A stretch of DNA of 64,000 nucleotides from NCBI RefSeq assembly GCF_002836595.1, contig NZ_PJBB01000003.1, positions 3,099,001 to 3,163,000 of the forward strand, written 5' to 3'. Both the position numbers and the translations under genes were made by a program. The DNA comes from Tenacibaculum sp. Bg11-29 (GTDB lineage Bacteria > Bacteroidota > Bacteroidia > Flavobacteriales > Flavobacteriaceae). Below the pieces are notes generated by a model, which did no database searches, was not told the DNA's origin, and saw nothing but the letters and a program-made list of their open reading frames with translations. Shown here in pieces: positions 1 to 10,089 of the stretch (the stretch's first letter is position 1; the number at the start of each line of letters is the position of its first letter).

Positions 1-1
1 G

Positions 2-3000
2 TCGGTTGGTAATATTAATATGAAATCATACATTATTCAGTCTAATCTTTCTACTGAAACGAATCCTGATGTAGCAGATGTAAGCTTACTTAGTTTTAAT
101 ACAGCGGTTGCGGTTGCACCTAATGGTATTATGAATAGCTTGTATAATTTTGTTAAATTACTATGGGAATGTAGTATTACGCGTTCTGGTGGTTATTATC
201 TATTGTATAACGAAATTGAAGGTGATACAGGTTTCCCAGATTCAATTTTTGATAATTCGGGAATTGCTTCTATTAGATTATTCACAACTTATAAAGAAGG
301 TAGTAATCCTAATGTTTTAAAAAGTTACATGAATTGTGCTGTAACAGGTGATAAAATTGATACAAATTCATCAATTGTTTATGCCGAATCAAAAGCACAA
401 ACAAGCTTAACTTATGCTACAAAAACGACAACAGAAACCTTAACAACTATAGCAGAACAGTATAATATTTTATTAAGTGAATTGGCTGAACTAAATAAAA
501 CTTCGGTTGCGTTAACAACAACTTTTGATAATCCAATTATTCTTACAGGATTGGTTTTTGAAGTAGGTCTTTCAACAGCAACTCCTTCTAATAATTTAAC
601 AGCGATTGCAGCATACTACAATGTGTTGGCTGATAATATTAAAGAACTAAATAAAAACATTACCGCATGGGACAATCTTGATGTTTGGCAATTGGTAATT
701 ATTCCAAATGTATCCTATGAAATTGAATCACCTATTGGAGTTCAGGGAAATACATTTGAAACCATTGCAAATTATTATTTTATTGATATATCTACACTGT
801 CGTTCTTAATTAAAGATAATCCATTATTTGCAAGTAATACAACTTTTGAAATTATAGATCAAATTGTCCAAAAAATATCATCAGTGTCACAAGGTTCTGC
901 AGGATTCGATGTAACTCGTAAAGATCCCGATGTTTCAGGAGTATTAAGTCCAAATGACCCAGGATATGCAGATCAATATTTAAATAATTTATTTAATTTA
1001 CTAAATTATCAAGTGGTTGAAAATAAATTCTTTAGTAAAAGTGTTGTTGGATTGCCATCTGGTCCTACAAGCTCAAATGAAGATACTGAAACAGTAAATG
1101 AATCCACTGGTACCGACCTTGCTATTTGGCAATATAATCAAGTAATTAATGTTGCTCAGTTTGCATTGCCTGTACCTGAAGAGACAGATGATGCTTTAAG
1201 ACCAAGCGCTATTGATAACGCATATAGAGGAATAGGAAACACGCTTCAGGTTCATTTTAACTGGGTAGATTATTACGGTAATCAAACAATTACTCCATTA
1301 AGTGATCCTAGTCTTAACGCTTCCTCTCCATTAAATAATCCACCAATTCAAGTGGGGTATATGGATGAGTTAAAAGGATTATCTCAATGGCCAAGTACTT
1401 TTATTACCTACGATATTTCGGGAGGAAAGGAAAGCCCTGAATTACTTCTTAATTTTATTTTTAACATTACACGTTATGAAAACACAAATGATGAAGCTTG
1501 CATTGCAGACATAAATGATACTGATAACATGGGGGATTGGCAAAAAAATGCATTGCATGATTTAACCAATTACACTACTATTTATAATCAGATAACCCAA
1601 CTGAATCCTGAAAATGGAGAAAACACGGTAACGTTTATGTTGGTTTCTTCTTTAATTCCCGGTGTTAATACGAAATTGAGTGCTACACAATATAGGAAAA
1701 TTAAACAATATGTTCAAGACGTGTACCAGTACTTGTATACGATTGCACACTGTAAAAAGGTTCCTATGGCTCCAGGAATGGAACCAATAAGTCAACCAAT
1801 TAACGATGCTGACATTACATTAGATCCAATATTTATGTTAACCGTTAATTTAAATATTGAAAGAGACTTATCTTTTGTAAACAATGATTTTAAAGATAGC
1901 CCATCGGTTACAAATGCAGATACAATCGTAGAACCGAATACGCAATTAATTGCCGGTAGTAAAGATAATACGGATAGCGTTAATACGAATGAAAATCATT
2001 CATTAACAGAATTTTCAGAGAATTTCGAAAATACTTTTTATACGGCTGACCAATATGTATTAAAAATAGCAACTGGTGTAAATGAAGCAGTAGCAGGAGG
2101 TAAGAAGAGTCAAGCTATTTACGTTGTACGAATGGGCTTCAAAGAAGAAAACGGTATTTATTGGTCTGTTTATGAAGCGGCTTTAAGTGGTAATTTAAAT
2201 CCTTCGTTTTACGCACCAACACCAACATCAACAAGTTTACAATCTAAATCAAATGTTCCAATTTGCCCTTATACAACAGGTGGTGGACTTGATTGTAGTG
2301 CTAATAATACAAAAAACTACACAGGTATTGACCTTGATATTTGGGGAAAACAATGCTTAGAGGCAATTGATCAATTTTTAGGTTCAGAATATTCAGTCCC
2401 TGCATTCTTAGTAGATGAGCTTAAAAATGCTGACGAAAAAACATATTTAAATGCTAATAATATTGAAGCTGATTCATTCTTAGAAGCCATTACCAACGCA
2501 AAAAGTAGTTTGGCTAATACTATTTCACTTACGGTGGAACCAATACTTCAAAACCCTGTACAAAGCACTGGTAATTTATTAAATGCGCAAGAAAAGTTTA
2601 AACAACAACTTTTAATGAAATTGGGTAATACATATTCAATTAATGCGATTGTACAAATGAAGGCTACTGGCGAATCTAATATGCCAAAGACAAATGATAA
2701 TTCTATTGCACCAAGATTATATGGTACACCAACTGTAGTAGAAGAATCTGAAGAAAATTTAGAAGAAAAACTATATTCAATTTCGAATGCAAAGGTGCAA
2801 TTGAATTTTGAAGATGCACAAAATGATTCTTCTGAAATTTCATTTATATTTTCGACAAAGAATGCAGATACCACCAAAACCGTTTCATTGAATATGTCAT
2901 TTCAAATTACACATGTTGAGTTTGAGATTGAGAATGTTCCAAATGTTGAAGGGTATCAAGCTTCAAAATGGTTAACGTTTATTATTCCAGCGAATTTAGA

Positions 3001-4480
3001 AGATACAGCCCAAGAATCTGCATTAGTACAGCAATTAGGACAAGTGGATATTCCAATTGTATTAAGAAATTACCCAGAACCACCTACGCTAACAAAACAA
3101 GAAGCTGTTGCTGTAACACCTATGGAAGGTGAAACAACAAAGAAAATTCTTGAACAATCTACAGAATGGGGTTATGATTATAATTACAATGAATCTCAGG
3201 TAGCACAGGATAAAATTTTCTCGAATATTTCATTTAATGCCGCTTTGCAGGCAAGTGATATTTCATTATTTAGCGTTCAAAGAAACTTATTTAATGATAT
3301 GGCACAAATGATTGCTGTTTGGCCACAAGTATTAAGTGATTTAACCACTTATTTAACTAAAATTAAGCCTTCTTCTGATGTCAATGACCCTAACGTAAAC
3401 CCAGCATATTTTGCTATGCAAACCTTGGTAGAAACAACCAATAATTTAGCATTGGCCTGGGAAGGTTATAATGGATCAGGCGTACAAGCTAAGAGTATGG
3501 TTGAAACAACAAATTCTTATGATTTTGTGATTGAACAAAACAATGATCTTAACTTCCTTGCTGAATGTGATACTTGTACAGATGAAACACCTTGCGGACG
3601 CTTAATTTTAACTATTGTACCTCCTGCAAATATTTCGACTTTTGATTTATTTTTATTTAATACGAACACCTTAACGGATGCCGTATTACCTGAAACACCT
3701 GTTGTTGAAATAAGCGGCTATACACGTGTAGAAGCAACAGAACTTGATGGTAGTATAATTCCGAATTCATATTGGTATTCACCAGACCCAACGGCTAAAA
3801 AACCTACCTATTTAGCATATGCTTGCTCTTTTGATATAGTGGAAAGATTAATAAAGGTAAACGGACTTAATGTGCTAGAATATCAGGATGCTTGGGCAGG
3901 AATTTCAATAATAAGAAATGAAGACCTTGTGGATGGCAACCAAACGAGTAGCGACTTTATTTACCGTACACCATTAATTAGATTCTCTAATAAATTAATT
4001 CCTTTATTGAATACTGATGTAGCAATAGATATTGCAAAACTAGAAAATGAATCTGGAGTTGATACAACACTCGTAAATCATTTAGCAAACCTATTTAATA
4101 CATTGTTTTTTGATGATCATTTACCGCAACAAACAATTAAAATAAGTGCTTCTTGGAATTATAAATTAATAGCCAATGCAGGTGATATATTGCCTTCAAT
4201 ACAATTACCAATTCTGTTATATACACCATTTTCTTTTGAAATACCTACGGATTATACCATTGAAGAAGGTGGCTGCCCAGTAGTAGTTACAGAGACAACA
4301 CCTTTTGTTTGCCAGATGGCGGCTGCAATGGAGCTTTGGTACAGTGAAAATATGCCAATTACAACGGAAGCATATTTCTCGTTTGATTTATCAATATTCT
4401 CAGGTTTAACAGAAACTCAGCTACCTATTTTACAGCTATCAAACCTGGTAATACCCTTTAAAAATATTAACTCAATTTAA
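2..4480 (+). CDS. Large LysM-repeat protein of unknown function (5' end not established)
   Basis: A very long protein (1486 residues from the first ATG at 20) whose frame stays open to the left edge, so the true start may lie outside the window. Counting from that ATG, three LysM-like units are visible: around residues 136-185 (ETLTTIAEQYN ... LAELNK), 188-230 (NLTAIAAYYN ... IKELNK ... VIIPN) and 242-290 (TFETIANYYF ... LSFLIKDNP). LysM units usually bind peptidoglycan or chitin-like glycans. The remaining ~1200 residues, rich in Asn, Thr and Asp, match no family I recognise. I see no transmembrane segment, and the signal peptide cannot be judged. The flavoenzyme gene follows 133 bases downstream on the same strand, so the two may be co-expressed. 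A cell-envelope or secreted carrier role is inference only. Confidence 0.6.
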   Translation, partial: SVGNINMKSYIIQSNLSTETNPDVADVSLLSFNTAVAVAPNGIMNSLYNFVKLLWECSITRSGGYYLLYNEIEGDTGFPDSIFDNSGIASIRLFTTYKEGSNPNVLKSYMNCAVTGDKIDTNSSIVYAESKAQTSLTYATKTTTETLTTIAEQYNILLSELAELNKTSVALTTTFDNPIILTGLVFEVGLSTATPSNNLTAIAAYYNVLADNIKELNKNITAWDNLDVWQLVIIPNVSYEIESPIGVQGNTFETIANYYFIDISTLSFLIKDNPLFASNTTFEIIDQIVQKISSVSQGSAGFDVTRKDPDVSGVLSPNDPGYADQYLNNLFNLLNYQVVENKFFSKSVVGLPSGPTSSNEDTETVNESTGTDLAIWQYNQVINVAQFALPVPEETDDALRPSAIDNAYRGIGNTLQVHFNWVDYYGNQTITPLSDPSLNASSPLNNPPIQVGYMDELKGLSQWPSTFITYDISGGKESPELLLNFIFNITRYENTNDEACIADINDTDNMGDWQKNALHDLTNYTTIYNQITQLNPENGENTVTFMLVSSLIPGVNTKLSATQYRKIKQYVQDVYQYLYTIAHCKKVPMAPGMEPISQPINDADITLDPIFMLTVNLNIERDLSFVNNDFKDSPSVTNADTIVEPNTQLIAGSKDNTDSVNTNENHSLTEFSENFENTFYTADQYVLKIATGVNEAVAGGKKSQAIYVVRMGFKEENGIYWSVYEAALSGNLNPSFYAPTPTSTSLQSKSNVPICPYTTGGGLDCSANNTKNYTGIDLDIWGKQCLEAIDQFLGSEYSVPAFLVDELKNADEKTYLNANNIEADSFLEAITNAKSSLANTISLTVEPILQNPVQSTGNLLNAQEKFKQQLLMKLGNTYSINAIVQMKATGESNMPKTNDNSIAPRLYGTPTVVEESEENLEEKLYSISNAKVQLNFEDAQNDSSEISFIFSTKNADTTKTVSLNMSFQITHVEFEIENVPNVEGYQASKWLTFIIPANLEDTAQESALVQQLGQVDIPIVLRNYPEPPTLTKQEAVAVTPMEGETTKKILEQSTEWGYDYNYNESQVAQDKIFSNISFNAALQASDISLFSVQRNLFNDMAQMIAVWPQVLSDLTTYLTKIKPSSDVNDPNVNPAYFAMQTLVETTNNLALAWEGYNGSGVQAKSMVETTNSYDFVIEQNNDLNFLAECDTCTDETPCGRLILTIVPPANISTFDLFLFNTNTLTDAVLPETPVVEISGYTRVEATELDGSIIPNSYWYSPDPTAKKPTYLAYACSFDIVERLIKVNGLNVLEYQDAWAGISIIRNEDLVDGNQTSSDFIYRTPLIRFSNKLIPLLNTDVAIDIAKLENESGVDTTLVNHLANLFNTLFFDDHLPQQTIKISASWNYKLIANAGDILPSIQLPILLYTPFSFEIPTDYTIEEGGCPVVVTETTPFVCQMAAAMELWYSENMPITTEAYFSFDLSIFSGLTETQLPILQLSNLVIPFKNINSI

Positions 4481-4613
4481 AAACTAATGAGCCCATAAAA
4501 GAGAGAGATAATTAATAAAAAAATGAATTTTGAAGTATTAAATTTAAGAATAGAGAAATAACTAAACTCTAGGTGTTACGGCACATAATATATTTATAAA
4601 CAACCAAAAACAA

Positions 4614-7600
4614 ATGAAAAACCAAACAAAAGAACAATTATTTGATGTTATCGTAGTTGGTGGAGGTCCAATAGGATTATCTTCAGCCTATCACATAAGT
4701 AAACAAGACAATACAAAACGTATACTTGTACTAGAACAGTTTAAATTTGTAAACGAAGAAGTTAGTTCTTCAGGAAAATCGCGCCAATTTAGAGTACAGT
4801 ACGATACTGTTCCTATGGCACAACTAGCATTAAGGGCAAAAGACCAATGGTTGGCTTTTAATGATGCAGCTAACAAAGAATTGTTAGAACAAATAGGGGC
4901 GCTATGGTTTGGTGATCCAGAATTAAACTCTTCAGAAGGAGGTATTAATGATGCGATAAAAGTAATGGATGAATTGGGTATTCCATACGATCAATTTACT
5001 AGTGGAGAGCAGATTATGGATCGTTTTAACTTTAAGGATCTACCAAGTGATTATGAGGGATTCTTTCAAGCAGATGGCGGAATCTTAGATATTGATGCGA
5101 CGCAAGAGTTTATGCTAGCTGAATTAAGAAAAAACAATAATGTAGTCTTAAAAGAATTTACAGCGGTAACAGATATTGAATCTTTACCAAATGACGACAT
5201 TATTGTTACCACTAACAGCACACAGAATCCTGATGAAATAATTAGTTATAAGGCTGAAAAATTAGCGTTAACTCCTGGACCGTACGTAAATGACTTGGTA
5301 AGCCATTTTGGATTAAAAGTAGGAATCGATATTTGGACGATGTCTTCAGCATACTATAAAATCTTAGATCCAGTAGTCGCAGAAATAGGAACGACCTATT
5401 ATGTGTATGAAAATAATGAAACAGGATTGTACTATGGTTTTAATGAAGTTCCTTGGTCGAACCCAGGATATGTGCGTGTGGCAAATGCTGTAGCCGATGA
5501 AATTATAGATCACCCATCTGAAAGTACACATGAACCAGATTTAAAGAATATTGGATATACTACAGATTGGGTGAAGAATCATATGCCAGGTCTTGAGCCA
5601 AAACCTTCACTACTTTCAACTTGTATGGTTGCGATATCACAATCTAAAAATGAAATATTATTAGATTACTTGCCAAATACCATCAGTAATAATAAAAATA
5701 TAGTAGTATATACTGCTGGGTGGGCTGCCAAATTTATCCCTACACTTGGAGACTTAATTTCTAAAATGTTATTGGGTACTGTTTCTGAAGAAGATCGTTA
5801 TTTTTTAGAATACATGACAATTGATTGGAAGTTTCCTTTTGATACTTATGCTCCACATTTGCATAAAAAAAACCTTAAAAAACAATTACTAAAAAATTCA
5901 GCAGCAAAAACTACAAAACCAATCCGTAAGGGGCATAAAAAGTTTACAAGCACTCCAGAACCAGGATTAGATTTAGACGTAGCAATTGTTGGAGCAGGAG
6001 CTTCAGGATTGTATTCAGGTTATCGATTAAGAACTGGCGTAGATTCAAATGGAGATCCTTTAAACTTAAAGGTAAATATTTTTGAAGCTAGTGATCGAAT
6101 TTGTGGCCGTTTAGATTCTGTAGAATTACCAGGAATGGAAGTTACCGCAGAATTAGGTGGAATGCGTTATATGGATACTCAAAAAATTATCACAGGACTT
6201 ATAGATAAATACCAAACAGAAGGGTTATTAAATGCTATTCCTTTTGAAATGGGAGATTCTGGAAATCAGTTGATTTATTTAAGAAAACAACGTTATCATG
6301 CAAAAGATTACGATGTTCCAGGGTTTGAAACAAGGTATGATGTAGATCCGAAGTACACAGGTAAATCTGCCAATGATATATTTAATGATATTATAGATAG
6401 CGTTTTAATAGCCGATGGAGAAAGTATTGCTGCAATACAAGCTAGTCCAGATCCACAAGCGGAATGGAGACGTGTAAAACGAGATTTAATTTATAAATTT
6501 GAGGGGCCTTTTTTTAATAAACATGTTTATGAAATAGGTTTTTGGAACTTATTAAAAGATAGAAGTTCTCAAGAATGTTATGAGTTTTTAGCAAATGCTG
6601 GAGGATATTATTCGAATACTATAAACTGGAATGCTGCTGAAGCTTTTCCGTATATGGTAGGTGATTTTTCAGATGATGATGTAACTTATAATACCATTGA
6701 AGGTGGTTTTGATAAAGTGTTAAAAGTTACCGCTAGTAACTTTGTAAATGCTGGTGGAACTATAAAACCAAATAATGTATTGGTGAATTTCGAAAAAACG
6801 ACAGCAAGTGATCCTACAACCAGAAAATACAAGCTTATTTTTGAGAATGTAGCAACAGGAGAAAAACATAATTATCAAGTACGTAATGAAGCCAATCAAT
6901 GGGTTGCGTACGCAGATGATATTATTTTAGGAATGCCACGTAGGTCATTAGAATTACTAGACCAAAGTAACTTTTTGTTTAATCCTTATGAAACTGAAAG
7001 TAAGGCATTACATCATAATGTTAAATCGGTAATGAATGAACCTGCTTTGAAAATACTATTAGGTTTCGAAAATCCTTGGTGGCCAATAGATCCAGCTGAA
7101 TATCAATCGCCATCAGTAACAGATTTACCAATGAGGCAATGTTACTATTTCGGAACAGACGCTAATAATCATTCTTTATTCTTAGCGAGCTATAATGATA
7201 TGAGAACTGTTTCTTTTTGGAAAGCAATGGAAAATGATGCGTTGTTTGAAACGAAACCTACTGGTTATTTATTAGCTACTGCTACACGAAGAAAACGACT
7301 TCAAGAATATTTAGAAAAAGAAGTGCCAGCTGCAACACAAAGTATGGTTGCAGAAGTAATGAAAGAAGTAAAAGAAATGCATGGAAATGAAAACATACCA
7401 GCACCTTATACTTCAGCTTATAAAGATTGGAGCCACGACCCTTATGGAGGTGGATATCATGCTTGGAAATCAGGATTTGTAGTAGCAGATAAAATGCCTG
7501 AAATAAGACAACCACAAGCCAATGAACGTGTTTTTATTGTAGGAGAAGCTTATTCAGATCAACAAGGTTGGGTTGAAGGAGCTTTTTGTGAAGCAGAAAA

Positions 7601-7709
7601 AGTAATGCTTCATCGTTATAATTTACAACGTCCTAGTTGGATTCCTTCAGATTATTTTTTAGAATGGGAACAAACTGTACTTAAGCATATGTTATCTGAA
7701 GTGGAATAG
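4614..7709 (+). CDS. Double flavoenzyme: DAO-type oxidase fused to flavin amine/L-amino-acid oxidase domain
   Basis: This 1031-residue protein holds two complete FAD-binding oxidoreductase modules. The first (residues ~10-400) opens with a Rossmann motif VVGGGPIGLSSAY and resembles the DAO family (sarcosine/N-methyl-amino-acid oxidases), including the GKSRQFRVQYD stretch after the dinucleotide fold. The second (residues ~453-1025) opens with AIVGAGASGLYSGYRL, continues with FEASDRICGRL and AELGGMRY, and ends with the FAD-closing segment VFIVGEAYSDQQGWVEGAF, as in flavin monoamine and L-amino-acid oxidases. No signal peptide is apparent. Each family normally acts alone, so a tandem fusion is unusual. 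Enzymes of both families release hydrogen peroxide and an imine or ammonia; the substrate here is unknown. A strong terminator follows at 7734-7757. Confidence 0.85.
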   Translation: MKNQTKEQLFDVIVVGGGPIGLSSAYHISKQDNTKRILVLEQFKFVNEEVSSSGKSRQFRVQYDTVPMAQLALRAKDQWLAFNDAANKELLEQIGALWFGDPELNSSEGGINDAIKVMDELGIPYDQFTSGEQIMDRFNFKDLPSDYEGFFQADGGILDIDATQEFMLAELRKNNNVVLKEFTAVTDIESLPNDDIIVTTNSTQNPDEIISYKAEKLALTPGPYVNDLVSHFGLKVGIDIWTMSSAYYKILDPVVAEIGTTYYVYENNETGLYYGFNEVPWSNPGYVRVANAVADEIIDHPSESTHEPDLKNIGYTTDWVKNHMPGLEPKPSLLSTCMVAISQSKNEILLDYLPNTISNNKNIVVYTAGWAAKFIPTLGDLISKMLLGTVSEEDRYFLEYMTIDWKFPFDTYAPHLHKKNLKKQLLKNSAAKTTKPIRKGHKKFTSTPEPGLDLDVAIVGAGASGLYSGYRLRTGVDSNGDPLNLKVNIFEASDRICGRLDSVELPGMEVTAELGGMRYMDTQKIITGLIDKYQTEGLLNAIPFEMGDSGNQLIYLRKQRYHAKDYDVPGFETRYDVDPKYTGKSANDIFNDIIDSVLIADGESIAAIQASPDPQAEWRRVKRDLIYKFEGPFFNKHVYEIGFWNLLKDRSSQECYEFLANAGGYYSNTINWNAAEAFPYMVGDFSDDDVTYNTIEGGFDKVLKVTASNFVNAGGTIKPNNVLVNFEKTTASDPTTRKYKLIFENVATGEKHNYQVRNEANQWVAYADDIILGMPRRSLELLDQSNFLFNPYETESKALHHNVKSVMNEPALKILLGFENPWWPIDPAEYQSPSVTDLPMRQCYYFGTDANNHSLFLASYNDMRTVSFWKAMENDALFETKPTGYLLATATRRKRLQEYLEKEVPAATQSMVAEVMKEVKEMHGNENIPAPYTSAYKDWSHDPYGGGYHAWKSGFVVADKMPEIRQPQANERVFIVGEAYSDQQGWVEGAFCEAEKVMLHRYNLQRPSWIPSDYFLEWEQTVLKHMLSEVE

Positions 7710-7733
7710 TAATCTATTAATTTTAGTATAAAT

Positions 7734-7757
7734 AATTGGGACCTTCGGGTCCCAATT
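7734..7757 (+). terminator. Intrinsic terminator after the double flavoenzyme gene
   Basis: Perfect 10-bp inverted repeat (AATTGGGACC / GGTCCCAATT) closed by a TTCG tetraloop and followed by T-rich sequence. It lies 25 bases after the flavoenzyme stop codon. Confidence 0.85.
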
Positions 7758-7878
7758 TAAGTTTATAATTGTTTCATAAGAACAATAGGAGTGAAGCACT
7801 AATAAATATATTATTTGTTAAATAATAAAAGACTTATCTTATTTTTGTGATTTATATATTTTACATAAATCCTGAAAT

Positions 7879-8478
7879 TTGTTTAAAAAAAGACAGCAAT
7901 TACCCCAAGAACAATTTATAGATACAGATTATTTTATCTACTGTTTAGAAGCGGTTCATGATATAGAAACGGACGATGTTACCGAAACACAAAAAAAATT
8001 AGAACAATTGACCATGCAATATGGGGTAGCCAGTATTTATAAAACATGCGACACTATTGAAGGTCTAGAAACTAGCTTAAATGCATTGCTTTTAGATGAT
8101 CATAATTTTAATGATTATGAAATAATATACATGGTTATAACAGGTGAAGCAAACAGTATTTGTTTAAATGACTACTATTATAGTTTACAAGAAATTGCAG
8201 AAATTTTTGAAGGAAGATTAAGTGGAAAGATTTTACATTTTTCAAATGCAAAAGTTTTAGATTTAGACGAAGAAGAAGCGCAGTATTTTTTGGATATTAC
8301 GGGTGCAAAGGCTATTTCTGGCTATGGTAATGAGTTTAATGGAGTTACTAGTTCAAATTTAGATATCGCTTTCTTTAACTTATTTAAAGAAGATGAAAAT
8401 ATGTTAGAAGTTGTAGAAGAGTTACATCAAAAATATTACAAAATATGTAAACTACTTGATTTTAGATTGTATTACTAA
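7879..8478 (+). CDS. Conserved small cytoplasmic protein, possibly DUF6642 family
   Basis: 199 residues starting at a TTG codon (MFKKRQQLP...); no ATG lies near the expected N-terminus, and the first internal ATG would remove about 45 residues. The protein is acidic with no signal peptide or membrane segment. The pattern FIYCLEAVHDIE, a central DYEIIYMVITGEAN and the ILHFSNAKVLDLDEEEAQYFLDITGAKAISGYG region fit a small family found in many Flavobacteriia, which I recall as DUF6642; that name is not certain. The AISGYG and NLDIAFF segments suggest a CHAT- or caspase-fold-like core, which is speculation. It stands alone between the terminator at 7734 and the convergent araC-type gene. Confidence 0.65.
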   Translation: MFKKRQQLPQEQFIDTDYFIYCLEAVHDIETDDVTETQKKLEQLTMQYGVASIYKTCDTIEGLETSLNALLLDDHNFNDYEIIYMVITGEANSICLNDYYYSLQEIAEIFEGRLSGKILHFSNAKVLDLDEEEAQYFLDITGAKAISGYGNEFNGVTSSNLDIAFFNLFKEDENMLEVVEELHQKYYKICKLLDFRLYY

Positions 8479-8568
8479 AATAAGACTTTATTAATATAAT
8501 GATGAAGTATAATTTGTATATATTTTAATTATTAGATTAAGATGATAAGATAGGAGTGTGAATTTTAA

Positions 8569-9453
8569 TTAGCCTACACATACACTACGTTTTAAAAGCA
8601 TATACTCTCCATTATTTTTAAACTCACGTATAGTTACTCCTGTATAACGTTTAAAGGTTTTTGAAAGGTGACTCACATCTGTAAAACCTAAATCGTCTGC
8701 AATTTGTGTTAATGTATAATCAGAATTTAACAAACGTATTTCTACCAATTTCAACTTTGCTTTAATAATATATTCACGTAATGACATACTAATTTGCTTC
8801 TTAAAAAACTCACTTACATAAGTTGGTGACATCATAAAAACATCAGCTAAGTTTTCAATCTTCAGTAATTCAGTTTTATTGATATTTTCATTAATGTATG
8901 TTAGGATTCTTGTAATTCTATCATCTGAATTATTTTTAGGGACTTCAAAATAAGCTCCTTTTTTAATATTTCTAATTAATAGTTCTAAAATACTTGTCAT
9001 TAAGCTAGTGATTAAGGAAATAGATTCATTTCCGTAATTTCTAGATTCTTGTAAGATCATCTCTATTAGACTCTTAAGATAATTTCGATCTATATCATTC
9101 TTAATAATATCTCCCGGTAATTGATTGTAGTTGGATAAAATATAAGAAGCTTCTTTAAACCATTCGTTTCTATCTATTGAAACATTATTTATGTTTTTAA
9201 AAAACGAATCTGTAAACTTTAAAAACACAAATTTTGTAGGCTTTTTTAGATTAAACGAATGACATTTTAATGGAGGTAATAAGAACATACTGTCTTTGTC
9301 ATAGGTATAATCATTATAATTTATACACTGTGTACCTTCACCACTTTTAATTAGAACCAATTCAAAAAAATTATTCTTAACAGGTCGTTGCTTCCATTCT
9401 GTTAATTCTATTTCTTGTATTTTAAAAGGTTTATAGGCTTCTAATACTTGCAT
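8569..9453 (-). CDS. AraC-family transcriptional regulator
   Basis: 294 residues. The N-terminal half (~1-160) is a cupin-like sensor domain containing the segment SMFLLPPLKCHSF. The C-terminal ~100 residues form the double helix-turn-helix of AraC/XylS regulators: IENLADVFMMSPTYVSEFFKK for the first HTH and YTLTQIADDLGFTDVSHLSKTFKRYTG for the second, with the typical F-K-R-Y-T-G end. It is transcribed away from the operon at 9742-13035 and separated from it by a 288-base control region, so regulation of that operon is the natural inference. The effector is unknown; substrates of the neighbouring oxidoreductases are candidates. Confidence 0.9.
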   Translation of the reverse strand: MQVLEAYKPFKIQEIELTEWKQRPVKNNFFELVLIKSGEGTQCINYNDYTYDKDSMFLLPPLKCHSFNLKKPTKFVFLKFTDSFFKNINNVSIDRNEWFKEASYILSNYNQLPGDIIKNDIDRNYLKSLIEMILQESRNYGNESISLITSLMTSILELLIRNIKKGAYFEVPKNNSDDRITRILTYINENINKTELLKIENLADVFMMSPTYVSEFFKKQISMSLREYIIKAKLKLVEIRLLNSDYTLTQIADDLGFTDVSHLSKTFKRYTGVTIREFKNNGEYMLLKRSVCVG

Positions 9454-9565
9454 TATTGTGTTTTTTATAAATATAACAATACAAATTTAGATAAAAATGA
9501 ATTGTTTTAGCAAATATTCTACCATAAACCTTTAAATGTACATGACTATCCTTTTTTTATACCTA

Positions 9566-9594
9566 ACAAGTACTGTATTGTACTTGTAACTTTG
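9566..9594 (+). promoter_or_regulatory. Palindrome abutting a TAnnTTTG promoter, upstream of the ABM operon
   Basis: An 8-bp inverted repeat, ACAAGTAC-N6-GTACTTGT (9566-9587), directly joins a Bacteroidota -7 element TAACTTTG (9587-9594). No good -33 TTTG lies 17-23 bases upstream; the palindrome takes that place. This is the layout of an activator-dependent promoter, and the divergent AraC regulator is the obvious candidate activator. The implied transcript start near 9600 leaves a leader of roughly 140 bases before the first gene. Binding is inferred. Confidence 0.5.
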
Positions 9595-9741
9595 TAGTGT
9601 AATTAAAAAACAACTCTATTTATTACAATGAATCCTTGTTTTTAGCTATTATTAAAGTTTTTGAATTAAACAAAGAAAGTGAAAATGTAGTTATAGAACT
9701 TTATTTAGTTATAAAAACAAAATTTTAAAAATAAATAATAT

Positions 9742-10032
9742 ATGAACAGATTAACAATAGTAGCGAAAATAGTAGCAAAAGAAGAAAAAAGAGAATTTGT
9801 AAAAGCCGAATTACTAAAATTAATTCCTATTACTCGAGCAGAAAAAGGGTGTATTAACTACGATTTACACCAAGATAATAAAAACCCTAATCTTTTTTTA
9901 TTCCATGAAAACTGGGAAAGTAAAGAGTTGTGGCAAGTACACATGAATAACGTGCATTTAGCAGAATACTTAAAAGTTACTGATGGAGCTGTTGAAGAAT
10001 TTGTATTAAACGAAATGACTGTAATTGGTTAA
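9742..10032 (+). CDS. Antibiotic biosynthesis monooxygenase (ABM) domain protein
   Basis: 96 residues, the usual size for a single ABM/YgiN-type ferredoxin-fold domain. Visible landmarks are LTIVAKIVAKEEKREFVKAEL at the N-terminus, TRAEKGCINYDLHQD in the middle and FLFHENWESKELWQVHMNNVHL, which carries the conserved E-x-W and the late His. Family members are quinol monooxygenases, heme-degrading enzymes or small-molecule oxygenases without a metal. It is the first gene of a same-strand set (9742-13035) with short gaps, probably an operon under the AraC regulator. The substrate cannot be deduced. Confidence 0.88.
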   Translation: MNRLTIVAKIVAKEEKREFVKAELLKLIPITRAEKGCINYDLHQDNKNPNLFLFHENWESKELWQVHMNNVHLAEYLKVTDGAVEEFVLNEMTVIG

Positions 10033-10089
10033 TAACTGGAATAGTACATTCATTTTTGAATACGCTATTCTTTTCAATAATAAATAGTC

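Noticed and set aside
2548..2877. Antisense ORF inside the LysM protein gene
   Set aside because: It is a shadow of the plus-strand gene; the same holds for other antisense frames inside long genes, none showing a domain or ribosome-binding context.
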